DNA of 64,000 nt, taken from contig JAFKGI010000045.1 of assembly GCA_017307785.1 (NCBI GenBank), positions 1 through 64,000 on the forward strand, written 5' to 3'. This DNA comes from Vulcanimicrobiota bacterium. Its GTDB lineage: Bacteria > Vulcanimicrobiota > Xenobia > Xenobiales > JADMJV01. Made by a program: the position numbers and the translations under genes. Below the pieces are notes generated by a model that saw only the letters and a list, made by a program, of their open reading frames with translations, did not search any database and was not told the DNA's origin. Below, piece after piece: positions 9,028-17,331 of the stretch; positions within the stretch are counted from its first letter, which is position 1, and every line of letters begins with the position of its first letter.

Positions 9028-10983
9028 ATGCCCGAATATTTGAGCCCAGGCGTGTATGTCGAGGAAGTTGCCAGCGGACCCAGGCCGATCGAAGGGGTGG
9101 GGACCAGCACCGCTGGCTTCTGCGGTCTGACCGAGAGAGGACCGTCCCGGCCCAAGCTCGTCTCCAACTGGGGCGAGTACGTCAGATGGTTCGGAGACAC
9201 GATCGACACCGCGGTGTCGTTCATGCCGCAGGCGGTTCGCGGCTTCTTCGAGAACGGCGGGCGTCGCGCCTTCGTCGCTCGGGTGATCAGCCTCAACGGC
9301 GCCGTTCCGGCGTTGGTCGATCTGGCGACCCAGGATGCCGGCGGCGCCCCCATCGCCGGCAGCGTGCTGCGCGTCACCGCCAATGGGGCGGGCGCCTGGG
9401 GCAACAACATCCTCATCTGGGTGCGCCGGGCGACCAGGGCGAACACGACCGTCGTGCCGCCGCGCGACTGGTTTCGCATCACCGTGCTCTACTACCGCGA
9501 CGGTGTGCCCAATCCGTTCGTCGATCCAACCAATCCGGCAAACCTCGCAAATCCGATGCGCCGGGAGCCCCAGGCGCTCGAAGACTTCGACGATCTGACC
9601 TTCGTCGATGGCCGCACCAATCATGTGGTCGGCGTCATCAACAGCGCGTCCAAGCTCATCGAAGTGGCCTATGTCGATCCGGCCACGGGGCTGCCGAGCC
9701 CGTCTGCGCGCCCGAGCAATATCGGCTCCGGCGGAGGGGCGGCGCTGTTCAATCTGGCGACTGCTGTTGCCGGAACCACGTTGCGCGTGCAGGCAACGGG
9801 CCCGGGTGTCTGGGGCAACGCCATCAGCGTCACCGTGGCTGCGGGCGCGACCGCCGGCACGTTCCGCATCGACATCAGCGATGCGACCGGCATTGTGGAA
9901 ACCTACGACAATATTCCCGACGCAACCCCCGCTCTGGCGCTCGGTCGCGTCAACGGGTCTTCGGCCAGGGTTCGCCTGTCGTGGCAACCGGCCGGAGCGG
10001 CCCCGGCGAGGCCGAACGACGTCCCGGCGACACTGCTGGCGGGAGGCGTGAACAGCGGCCTTGTCGGCGGGAACAACGGTGCCCCCATCAACGCCGGTGA
10101 CTTCGCCGGCAATCCCGCCGTGGCGCCGAACCTGCGCACCGGGTTGGCCGGGCTGGAACTCATCGACGAGGTCAATCTCCTGATGGCGCCGGACGAGGTC
10201 ACCGATGCGCAGATCCGAACCGACGTGATCGGACAGTGCGAACGTCTTCGGGATCGGTTCGCGATCCTCTCCATCGACGCCAACAACGGCGACGTGCAGA
10301 ACATCCTGCCGCCGCAGGACAGCAGCTATGGCGCCGTCTACTACCCGTGGATTCGCATCTTCGACACGCGGATCCAGGACACCATCCTGGTGCCGCCGAC
10401 CGGCCACGTCGCCGGCATCTATGCGCGAACCGACATCGAGCGCGGCGTGCACAAGGCGCCGGCCAACGAAGTGGTGCGCGGCATGGTCTACCGCGACATC
10501 AACAGCGTCCGCAAACCTCTGGAATTCGACATCGGAAAGGGCGGCCAGGACATCCTCAACCCGCGCGGCGTGAACGTCATCCGCGACTTCCGTCCCGACG
10601 GGCGCAGCATTCGCGTCTGGGGTGCGCGAACGATGTCGAGCGACCCCTTGTGGCGCTATGTCAACGTCCGCCGCTTGTTCCTGTTCGTGGAAGAATCGAT
10701 CGACGAGGGAACGCAATGGGTCGTTTTCGAGCCCAACGACGAAACCACCTGGGCCCGAGTGCGGCAGAGCATCAGCAACTTCCTGCTGACGGTCTGGCGC
10801 AATGGCGCACTGCGCGGCCTCACCCAGGAAGAGGCGTTCTTCGTGCGCTGCGACCGCACCACCATGACCGAGGCGGAAATCGACGCCGGAATGCTGATTT
10901 GCGAGATCGGCATCGCTCCGGTGAAGCCGGCCGAATTCGTCATCTTCCGCATCCAGCAGAAGACCCTGGAACAGACCGCATGA
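9028..10983 (+). CDS. contractile sheath protein 1
   Basis: 651 aa. It begins MPEYLSPGVYVEEVASGPRP, the classic start of phage and eCIS sheath proteins (PGVYVEE), followed by GVGTSTAGFCGLTERGP and FFENGGRRAFVARV. The C-terminus (FLLTVWRNGALRGLTQEEAFFVRCD ... ICEIGIAPVKPAEFVIFRI) is the conserved sheath core that makes the interlocking mesh. The middle, roughly residues 100-420, is an insertion relative to the shorter sheath at 11507 and probably forms the outer domain. GCGAGGGATCAGG upstream supplies the ribosome site. It is paired with the tube gene at 11046. Confidence 0.93.
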   Translation: MPEYLSPGVYVEEVASGPRPIEGVGTSTAGFCGLTERGPSRPKLVSNWGEYVRWFGDTIDTAVSFMPQAVRGFFENGGRRAFVARVISLNGAVPALVDLATQDAGGAPIAGSVLRVTANGAGAWGNNILIWVRRATRANTTVVPPRDWFRITVLYYRDGVPNPFVDPTNPANLANPMRREPQALEDFDDLTFVDGRTNHVVGVINSASKLIEVAYVDPATGLPSPSARPSNIGSGGGAALFNLATAVAGTTLRVQATGPGVWGNAISVTVAAGATAGTFRIDISDATGIVETYDNIPDATPALALGRVNGSSARVRLSWQPAGAAPARPNDVPATLLAGGVNSGLVGGNNGAPINAGDFAGNPAVAPNLRTGLAGLELIDEVNLLMAPDEVTDAQIRTDVIGQCERLRDRFAILSIDANNGDVQNILPPQDSSYGAVYYPWIRIFDTRIQDTILVPPTGHVAGIYARTDIERGVHKAPANEVVRGMVYRDINSVRKPLEFDIGKGGQDILNPRGVNVIRDFRPDGRSIRVWGARTMSSDPLWRYVNVRRLFLFVEESIDEGTQWVVFEPNDETTWARVRQSISNFLLTVWRNGALRGLTQEEAFFVRCDRTTMTEAEIDAGMLICEIGIAPVKPAEFVIFRIQQKTLEQTA

Positions 10984-11045
10984 CGACGTCGTCGGTCAGC
11001 ACCGCGTCAACGTGAGGAAAATTCTGAGATTGGAGGATTAGCCAC

Positions 11046-11501
11046 ATGGCCACAGTCATCCGAGAAGATCCCTATGGCGGTTACAACTTCCTGGTAACCG
11101 TCAACGGCATAAGCAACGACGGCAAGGCGGTCAAAGGTTCCTTCACCGAGGTATCTGGCCTTGAAACCGAAGTCTCGCCCATCGAGTACCGTAACGGCAG
11201 CGAGGACATCACCGTCCGGAAAATGCCGGGGCTGAAGAAGTTCACCAACATCACGCTCAAACGGGGCATCACCGGCGACACCGAGTTCTGGAAGTGGATC
11301 CTGGTGGCGATGCAAGGGCAGGTGAAGCGCGCCGAGGGCTCGATCATGCTGCTCAACGAGAACAAGCAGGAGGTCATGCGCTGGAACTTCCGGCGCGGTT
11401 GGCCGTGCAAATATACCGGTCCGGGTCTTAACGCGGCCAACAACGAGATCGCCATGGAGACCCTCGAGATCTGTCACGAGGGCCTGGAGATCGACGGGTA
11501 G
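11046..11501 (+). CDS. inner tube protein 1 (gp19/Hcp-like fold)
   Basis: 151 aa. It matches T4 gp19-type tail tubes: DPYGGYNFLVTVNG at the start, FTEVSGLETEVSPIEYRNG, then KKFTNITLKRGIT and VMRWNFRRGWPCKYTGPGLNA. The product stacks as hexamers to make the particle's inner tube. The 62-base gap after sheath 1 is the longest inside the structural block. It contains a perfect 12-bp palindrome GACGACGTCGTC at 10982-10993, and GGAGG 9 bases before the ATG gives a strong ribosome site, fitting high demand for this subunit. Confidence 0.93.
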   Translation: MATVIREDPYGGYNFLVTVNGISNDGKAVKGSFTEVSGLETEVSPIEYRNGSEDITVRKMPGLKKFTNITLKRGITGDTEFWKWILVAMQGQVKRAEGSIMLLNENKQEVMRWNFRRGWPCKYTGPGLNAANNEIAMETLEICHEGLEIDG

Positions 11502-11506
11502 ATCCG

Positions 11507-13084
11507 ATGGTCTCGCCGGCACCCTCGCTTCCCGGAGTCCGCTTCGAGGTCCGCCCCCCGACGACGGAGGTGTCGCCGTTGCGCACCGACATCGCCGGCT
11601 TCGCCGGCCCAACATGGCGCGGGCCGGTGGGGATGGCGGTGCGGATCGAAGGGTGGCGGCAGTACCAGAGCCTGTTCGGCGAGCTGACCGAGTTTGCCGA
11701 TACGCCCTATGCGCTGCGCGGCTACTTCGAGAATGGCGGCGAGGTCGCCTATGTCGTTCGGCTGTTGCCCGAACCGTACGCGACCGCGCAGGGCATCTGG
11801 GAGGTCGGCAAGGTCAACGGCAACAGTTGGGACCCCGCCGCGCCGGCGGCAGGCGGCTTCGAGGCTGCGTCGTTCAAGATCGAGGCCACGTCGCCGGGCA
11901 TCTGGGCCAATGGCCTCGCCGTGTCCTTCGCCTACCGGTTGCGCGGTCCCAGCCGCCGGCCGGAAGTGGACATCAGGGTGAAACAGACGCGCGGTCCGGA
12001 CGAGTATCTGATCGGCCTGCCTGCCGACCGCTTGATCGAAAGCGTCGCCGACCGCTCGCAGCTCATCCGCCTCAGTATCGCAACGCCGCCTCCCGTGAAC
12101 GCCGCCGGCGCCGGGCCGCTCGCCAAAGTGTGGCCGGCGTTCACACTGTCCGGTGGCGGGGAAAGCGTCGCCGGTCTCGACCATCATGTCGCGGCGATCG
12201 AACTTCTGGCGATCGAGCGCGAGGTCGCCCTGATGGCGGCTCCCGATCTCTGGGCGATGCCCGGCTCGCAGCAGCAGCGCGATCATGTTCTCGCCTCGAT
12301 GATCGCTTTCGCCGAGGAGAAGCACGACCGCCAGGTCATCGCCGAGCCGCCGGTCGATATCGGCGACGCGGCGGAGATCCTGGCCTGGCTGGGCCAGCAG
12401 AGAGCCGGCCTGGACGAGTATTTCCCGCGTTCGCTTGCCCTCTATCATCCGCGCCTGTGGACTCCCGATCCGCTCGGCGGCGTGGCGCAGCCGTTGCGCG
12501 ACGTCTCGCCCGTCGGCCACGTCGCGGGCGTCATCAGCCGGCTCGACAGGGAGCGGGGGCCTCACCACACCCCGGCCAACGCTTCCTTGTTCGAAGCCGT
12601 CGACCTGGTTCGGCGCCACGAACTGCCAGAACTCGGCGCGCTGGCGCTGGGGGGCGTCAATCTCGTGCGCTGTTCGTCTGGGCAAGGGCTCGTCGTCTGG
12701 GGAGGCCGTACGGCGTTCGATACGCGGCTCGGCAATTCCGGGCTGTTCATTGCCCATCGCCGGCTGATCCATCGCCTCATCAGGGCCATACGGCGCGTCG
12801 CCGAACCGCTGGTGTTCGAGGTGAACGGTCCCGACCTCTGGCTCATCATCGCACGGGCCATCACCAGTGTGCTGCTCGAAGCCTGGTATGCCGGCGCGCT
12901 GAAGGGCGACATTCCCGAGCAGGCCTTCCTGGTTCGCTGCGACGAAGCCACCAATCCCCCCGAGAACGAGGAACTCGGCCAGGTCCTGTGCGAAGTCTAC
13001 GTCGCACCCGCCGTGCCGATGGAGTTCATCACGCTCAGGGTCGCGATCAGTCGCGAAGGCAGGTTGGAGGCCACCGAGACATGA
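11507..13084 (+). CDS. contractile sheath protein 2
   Basis: 525 aa. A second sheath paralogue: PLRTDIAGFAGPTWRGPVG, then LRGYFENGGEVAYVVRLLPEP, and a C-terminal LLEAWYAGALKGDIPEQAFLVRCDEATNPPE ... CEVYVAPAVPMEFITLRV. It lacks the canonical PGVYVEE start and is about 125 residues shorter than sheath 1. It begins 5 bases after tube 1 and is followed directly by tube 2. In Afp/PVC systems extra sheath copies form the baseplate-proximal ring or the bulk sheath; which copy does which here is not decidable from sequence. Confidence 0.88.
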   Translation: MVSPAPSLPGVRFEVRPPTTEVSPLRTDIAGFAGPTWRGPVGMAVRIEGWRQYQSLFGELTEFADTPYALRGYFENGGEVAYVVRLLPEPYATAQGIWEVGKVNGNSWDPAAPAAGGFEAASFKIEATSPGIWANGLAVSFAYRLRGPSRRPEVDIRVKQTRGPDEYLIGLPADRLIESVADRSQLIRLSIATPPPVNAAGAGPLAKVWPAFTLSGGGESVAGLDHHVAAIELLAIEREVALMAAPDLWAMPGSQQQRDHVLASMIAFAEEKHDRQVIAEPPVDIGDAAEILAWLGQQRAGLDEYFPRSLALYHPRLWTPDPLGGVAQPLRDVSPVGHVAGVISRLDRERGPHHTPANASLFEAVDLVRRHELPELGALALGGVNLVRCSSGQGLVVWGGRTAFDTRLGNSGLFIAHRRLIHRLIRAIRRVAEPLVFEVNGPDLWLIIARAITSVLLEAWYAGALKGDIPEQAFLVRCDEATNPPENEELGQVLCEVYVAPAVPMEFITLRVAISREGRLEATET

Positions 13085-13611
13085 TGGCCGATCCGATCCA
13101 GGGCTTTCGCTTCGTCGTGACGCTGGACAAGGCGGACGCCTACCTTCCTGCGGCCCAGGCGGCGCGATTGCCGCTGGTGGCTCCGGGAGAGTTCCGCGAG
13201 GCCAAGGGCCTCGGCGCGGAGCTCGAGGTGATGGGCTACGCAGAGGGCGGCAACAACGGCTTCGTCCATCAACTGCCGGTCCGCCATTCCTGGACCCGGA
13301 TCGTGCTGCAGCGCGGCGTGGTGCGCGATCCGGTGTTGTGGGGCTGGTATCAGGCCGGCCTCACCCAGTCCCTGGGGGCGCGACGCGACGGATCGATCCT
13401 GTTGCTCAATCCGGCAGGCGGCAAGCTCATGGCGTGGAACTTCAAGGGCGGCATCGCGGCGAAATGGGGCGGCCCCGAACTTAATGCCATGGAGAACGCC
13501 ATCGCGCTCGAAAGCCTCGAGATCGCCCATCACGGACTCACGCATACCAACATCGGCGCGACCATCGATGTCGGCGCCGTCGTCGACACCGTCGTGGGGA
13601 TATTTCGCTGA
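13081..13611 (+). CDS. inner tube protein 2
   Basis: 176 aa, start overlapping the sheath 2 stop (ATGATGG). It shares the gp19 framework: DPIQGFRFVVTLDK, FREAKGLGAELEVMGYAEGG, RHSWTRIVLQRGVVRDP, LMAWNFKGGIAAKWGGPELNA. It is longer than tube 1 and more divergent, like Afp5-type tubes that connect spike and main tube. That assignment is inference from order (directly before the hub genes). Confidence 0.87.
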   Translation: MMADPIQGFRFVVTLDKADAYLPAAQAARLPLVAPGEFREAKGLGAELEVMGYAEGGNNGFVHQLPVRHSWTRIVLQRGVVRDPVLWGWYQAGLTQSLGARRDGSILLLNPAGGKLMAWNFKGGIAAKWGGPELNAMENAIALESLEIAHHGLTHTNIGATIDVGAVVDTVVGIFR

Positions 13612-13799
13612 TGGTCACGATCCAGCATCTCGAAGTGCAGTTCGACGTGGAGGGCGGCGAGGAAGAGCAGCTCTTCGTGTCGATGTTCAACAAGTACATC
13701 GACGAATGGGCGCGCCGCCAGGATGCCCGTCGCCGCGTCAACGACAGCATGAGCCGCAACCGCGATCTCGGCGACGGCGACAAGGGGAGGGGGCGCTAG
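13611..13799 (+). CDS. small eCIS protein in the Afp6 position
   Basis: 62 aa: MVTIQHLEVQFDVEGGEEEQ, then a helical part rich in Arg and Asp (EWARRQDARRRVNDSMSRNR). The ATG overlaps the stop of tube 2, and the LysM hub gene follows 3 bases later. Afp/PVC-type clusters carry a small protein of this size here (often DUF5908). I infer the match from size, place and layout (short beta N-terminus, charged helix), not from a clear motif. Confidence 0.6.
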   Translation: MVTIQHLEVQFDVEGGEEEQLFVSMFNKYIDEWARRQDARRRVNDSMSRNRDLGDGDKGRGR

Positions 13800-13802
13800 C
13801 GG

Positions 13803-14465
13803 ATGCTCACACCCGTCAAATCGGCCGGCCAGAGTCTGGTCAAGGCCTATCTCGAAATACTGGTGCCGAAGAACGTGCCGGTGCCGATCATCCCGTTGCA
13901 CTTCAACCCGACCGAATATCAGCTGCAGAAGACGAACAACTTCGCGGAAATCCCCATTCCGGGGCTGGAGTCGCCCCCCATCCAGTTCATTCGGGGCACC
14001 AGCGAAAAGCTCGTCGCCGACCTGGTCGTCGATACCTCCGACACGCTGGAAGACGTGCGCGAGATCTATACCGACGCTCTGCGCGACCTGATGCGCATCA
14101 ATGCCGAACTGCACGCCCCTCCGATCGTACGGCTCACCTGGGATACGCAGGTCTTCAAGGGGGTGGTCGAGTCCCTCAACATCACCTTCACCCTGTTCAA
14201 GCCCGACGGCATTCCGATTCGCGCCAAGCTCAATCTGACCTTGAAGGAATATCGTCCGGTCGACGTCCAGGTGAAGGAGTCGCCGAAGTCGTCGCCCGAC
14301 GTCGAAAAGCGCCACATCGTGCGGCGCGGCGACAGCCTGGCCTCGATCGCCAGCATGGCCTACGGCGACGGCTCGCAGTGGCGCGAGATCGCCCGCAGCA
14401 ACGGCATTCAGGATCCGCGACGGCTCGACCCCGGGCTCGAGCTCGTCGTGCCGCGGTTGAGGTGA
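13803..14465 (+). CDS. LysM-containing tube/hub protein (Afp7/gp53-like)
   Basis: 220 aa. The N-terminal part (IIPLHFNPTEYQLQKTNNFAEIPIPGL ...) is the contractile-injection-system tube/hub domain, with PIRAKLNLTLKEYRPVD closing it. A LysM motif follows at about residues 168-219 (HIVRRGDSLASIASMAYGDG ... LVVPRL). In particles of this kind the protein clamps the spike to the tube and baseplate; here LysM is an assembly module rather than a wall-binding one. It ends 3 bases before the gpD-like gene. Confidence 0.88.
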   Translation: MLTPVKSAGQSLVKAYLEILVPKNVPVPIIPLHFNPTEYQLQKTNNFAEIPIPGLESPPIQFIRGTSEKLVADLVVDTSDTLEDVREIYTDALRDLMRINAELHAPPIVRLTWDTQVFKGVVESLNITFTLFKPDGIPIRAKLNLTLKEYRPVDVQVKESPKSSPDVEKRHIVRRGDSLASIASMAYGDGSQWREIARSNGIQDPRRLDPGLELVVPRLR

Positions 14466-14468
14466 CCC

Positions 14469-15617
14469 GTGGCGACCTCCGTCCTCAAGTCCGCTCGCCC
14501 GGCCGACGACTACTACGTGCCGGACTTCCGCGTCGAAGTCGAAGGCGCGGTGCTCGATGCCGAAGCGCATGGCGATGTGCTCGAGCTGAAGGTCGTCATG
14601 GACATGGACAACATGACCAGCTTCGACTTCACCATCAACAACTGGGACGACAAGACCGTCTCGTTCAAATACAGCGACACCGACACCTTCAATGTCGGAA
14701 ACAGCGTTCACGTCCTGATGGGCTATGCCGGCAAGCTGCTGCCGATGGTGACCGGCCAGATCGCGACAATGAGTCCGCACTTTCCCGAGAGCGGGCCGTC
14801 CACGCTGACCGTCGGCGGGCTCGACGGAATGTTCCGCCTGCGCGACCGCAAGCCGGCCGAAGGCGAGGTCACGAAGTATCGGAACATGGCCGACTGGCAG
14901 ATTGCCGAAGCCGTGGCGCAGCGCAACGGCCTGAAGTCGAAGGTCACCCGCGAGGGGCAGGTCTACGACGAGATCGTGCAGAAGAACCAGGACGACGCGA
15001 CGTTCCTGATGGAGCGCGCCAAGCGGATCGACTTCGACTGCTATGTGCGAACGGACCCCGGCACCGGCGAAGGCGTGCTGCACTTCGAGAAGCCGACGGA
15101 CGGCCGCGACAGCTCGGTCATTCGCGTTTACCAGTTCATCTGGGGCGAGAATCTCGTCAGCTTCAATCCGACCATCAACCTGTCCCGTCAGGTCGGCAAG
15201 ATTACCGTGCGCGGCTGGAACGACCGCACCAAGCAGGCGATCGTCGCCACCGCCGAGGCGAAGGACCTGCCGAAGGCCGGCAAGACGCAGGGCGGCAAGA
15301 GCGGACCCGAGGCCGTCGAGAAATCGATGGAGGGCAAGCACGAGGTCGTGGTCGACGTGCCCATCAACAGCGAGGAAGAGGCGCGCTGGCTGGCCAATGC
15401 ACTGCTGGCCGAGCGCGCCGAGCAGTTCATCACCGGCACCGGCCAGGCGATCGGCCTGCCCGATCTGAGACCGGGCGACAATGTCGAGATGAAGGGCCTC
15501 GGAGAGCGCTTCGACGGTCCCTACTACGTCACCAAAGTCGAACACGTGATCAACGAGTCCGGTTATCGGACCCAGTTCGATGTTCGCCGCCTCTATGACG
15601 GGATCCAGCCGATATGA
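14469..15617 (+). CDS. spike protein part 1, phage late control D (gpD/gp27-like)
   Basis: 382 aa with a GTG start at 14469; no ATG exists near the N-terminus. It shows the gpD/VgrG N-terminal layout: YYVPDFRVEVEGAVLDAEAHGDVLELKVV, MTSFDFTINNWDDKT, later GLSPxxx-like and WRNMADWQ-type segments, and VKLRPGD-like LRPGDNVEMKGLG near the end. In Afp8 the gpD and gp5 parts are fused in one protein. Here the gp5 part is the separate next gene, whose ATG overlaps this stop codon. Confidence 0.85.
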   Translation: MATSVLKSARPADDYYVPDFRVEVEGAVLDAEAHGDVLELKVVMDMDNMTSFDFTINNWDDKTVSFKYSDTDTFNVGNSVHVLMGYAGKLLPMVTGQIATMSPHFPESGPSTLTVGGLDGMFRLRDRKPAEGEVTKYRNMADWQIAEAVAQRNGLKSKVTREGQVYDEIVQKNQDDATFLMERAKRIDFDCYVRTDPGTGEGVLHFEKPTDGRDSSVIRVYQFIWGENLVSFNPTINLSRQVGKITVRGWNDRTKQAIVATAEAKDLPKAGKTQGGKSGPEAVEKSMEGKHEVVVDVPINSEEEARWLANALLAERAEQFITGTGQAIGLPDLRPGDNVEMKGLGERFDGPYYVTKVEHVINESGYRTQFDVRRLYDGIQPI

Positions 15618-16156
15618 CCACACAGCCTCGATCGCGCAGCACCGACCAGCGCTTCTACGGCGTCTTCGAAGGGATCGTCACCAGTGTCGAGGATCCGCTC
15701 AACGAGGGGCGGGTCAAGCTCACCTTCCCGTGGTTCCACGACAAGATGGAGAGCGAGCTGGCGCCGGTGATGCAGTTCTTCGCCGGCCCCGACCATGGCT
15801 CCTTCTTCGTGCCCGAAGTGGGCAGCCTAGTGCTTTGCGCTGCCCGCCACGGCGATCTGCGCCATCCGATCGTCATCGGCTGCCTTTACAACGGCAAGGA
15901 CAAGCCGAATTCCGATCACGTGCGCAAGCGCGAGATCGCGTCGGTCAACGGGCACAAGCTGACGATGATCGATTCCAACGGCGACAGCGCCGGCGGGGTG
16001 ATCCTGGAGGACGCCAGCGGCTGCAAGGTGATCCTGTCGTCGACTGGCCATGTCGTCATCAAGGCGGTCGGCGCCCTGACCCTGGAGGCGCCGCACATTC
16101 GCTTTCGCGGCGCCGGCTTCAATCGAGTGCTCACCCTCAACAACAATCCCATCTGA
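15614..16156 (+). CDS. spike protein part 2, gp5/VgrG-tip-like
   Basis: 180 aa. An OB-fold of the gpV/gp5 type (YGVFEGIVTSVEDPLNEGRV, PEVGSLVLCAARHGD, PIVIGCLYNGKDKPN) is followed by a short beta-helix (IDSNGDSAGGVILEDASGCK ... LEAPHIRF). It would trimerise into the membrane-piercing spike on the gpD-like base. ATG 15614 overlaps the preceding stop. No lysozyme domain is present, as expected for eCIS. Confidence 0.88.
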   Translation: MTTQPRSRSTDQRFYGVFEGIVTSVEDPLNEGRVKLTFPWFHDKMESELAPVMQFFAGPDHGSFFVPEVGSLVLCAARHGDLRHPIVIGCLYNGKDKPNSDHVRKREIASVNGHKLTMIDSNGDSAGGVILEDASGCKVILSSTGHVVIKAVGALTLEAPHIRFRGAGFNRVLTLNNNPI

Positions 16157-16165
16157 GGGCGGCGT

Positions 16166-16924
16166 ATGCCGAACATCGACATCCCTGTGCCCGAGGAGCT
16201 TCAGGAGCTGATGGCGGCCCCGAAGTGCCTTGACCTCAGGCCGCCGCCGCCCAAGACGATGAAGATCCAGCTCCCGAGCGGCGGCGCACTGACGGCGCTT
16301 CACGACATCGGCAAGGCCGTTCCGACCGACTGCTCGTTGGCCTTCAGCCTCATGATGCAGATCATGCCGTTGATGGCGAGCATGGAATGCATACTGAAGG
16401 TATTGAAGCTGCTCAAGCCGCTGAGTGACGCCGTCACCAGCCCGCCGCCCACGCCCGCTCTGATCAAGGAAATCGTCGAGGCCGTGGCCGACCTGGCGCC
16501 GTGTTTCCTGTCGATCACGCCGGCCGGCATGATCCCCTTCGTGCGCGACATCCTGTGTCTGCTGCTGGCGATACTCAACTGCCTGATCGGTCAACTGAAG
16601 TCGCTGTCGGAGCTCGTCGGAGGATTGACGATCCAGCTCGAGGCGGCGGAGGCCAGCGGCAACAAGGACCTGGTGGCCATGCTGCAATGCGCGCAGGAGA
16701 ACAGCCTCAACTCCATGCAGCATCTGATGAACGGCTTCGGGCCGGTTGGCATCATCCTGGACCTGATGGCGCCGATGATGAGCATTGCCGGCGTGAGCGC
16801 AATCAAGCTCCCCGCGCTCGGCGATTCTTCCTCCACGGCAGGTCTCACCGATGCGCTCACGGCGCTGCAGTCGGTCGTCGACACGATTCAGACCGCCGTC
16901 GACGCCCTTGGGGGGTGCCAGTGA
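16166..16924 (+). CDS. hydrophobic Cys-containing protein of unknown family in the spike-tip position
   Basis: 252 aa, not recognised. After a proline-rich start (DLRPPPPKTMKIQLPSGGAL) it is mostly hydrophobic helix, for example FSLMMQIMPLMASMECILKV, ILCLLLAILNCLIGQL and GIILDLMAPMMSIAGVSAI. Eight cysteines are spread along the chain. It lies between the spike gene and gp25, where many eCIS loci carry a PAAR tip gene. No PAAR pattern is visible here. It could be a tip, a lumen-filling protein or a small membrane-active cargo; these are inferences. Confidence 0.55.
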   Translation: MPNIDIPVPEELQELMAAPKCLDLRPPPPKTMKIQLPSGGALTALHDIGKAVPTDCSLAFSLMMQIMPLMASMECILKVLKLLKPLSDAVTSPPPTPALIKEIVEAVADLAPCFLSITPAGMIPFVRDILCLLLAILNCLIGQLKSLSELVGGLTIQLEAAEASGNKDLVAMLQCAQENSLNSMQHLMNGFGPVGIILDLMAPMMSIAGVSAIKLPALGDSSSTAGLTDALTALQSVVDTIQTAVDALGGCQ

Positions 16925-17331
16925 TGGCCGGCCCGTCGTTCCTCGGGCGCGGATGGCGCTTCCCCATTCAACCCGATGCAGGGGGCGGGCTCGGCTACAC
17001 CGAGGGTGGCGCCAACATAGAGCAATCGCTGCGCATTCTTCTCATGACATCGCTCGGCGAGCGCATCATGCGGCCAACGTTCGGTTGCGAGGCGCCGCGG
17101 CTGGTGTTCGCCCCGGGGAGCGTTCAGTACCTCGGACTGCTGGAGACGACGGTGCGCGAAGCGGTGCGCGATTGGGAACCGCGCGTGCAGCTCGACGACG
17201 TCGCGGTCGAGGCCGTGCCCGGCGACGAGACCCGCGTCAACGTGAACATCGACTACCGAATTCGCGGCAGCAACACGCGCCTCAATCTGGTCTTTCCCTT
17301 CTATCTCGGACAGGTGGGGATCGACACATGA
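16924..17331 (+). CDS. gp25-like baseplate wedge protein (Afp9-like)
   Basis: 135 aa, start at 16924 in a TGATG overlap with the previous stop. It carries the gp25 family core: RGWRFPIQPDAGGGLGYTEG, then IEQSLRILLMTSLGERIMRP, PTFGCEAPRLVFAP and DVAVEAVPGDETRVNVNIDY. Proteins of this family nucleate sheath assembly on the baseplate. The next gene starts in an ATGA overlap. Confidence 0.92.
   Translation: MAGPSFLGRGWRFPIQPDAGGGLGYTEGGANIEQSLRILLMTSLGERIMRPTFGCEAPRLVFAPGSVQYLGLLETTVREAVRDWEPRVQLDDVAVEAVPGDETRVNVNIDYRIRGSNTRLNLVFPFYLGQVGIDT

Noticed and set aside
10982..10993. 12-bp palindrome GACGACGTCGTC after sheath 1 as a terminator
   Set aside because: No U-tract follows and the tube gene downstream must be expressed. 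It may be chance in GC-rich DNA.
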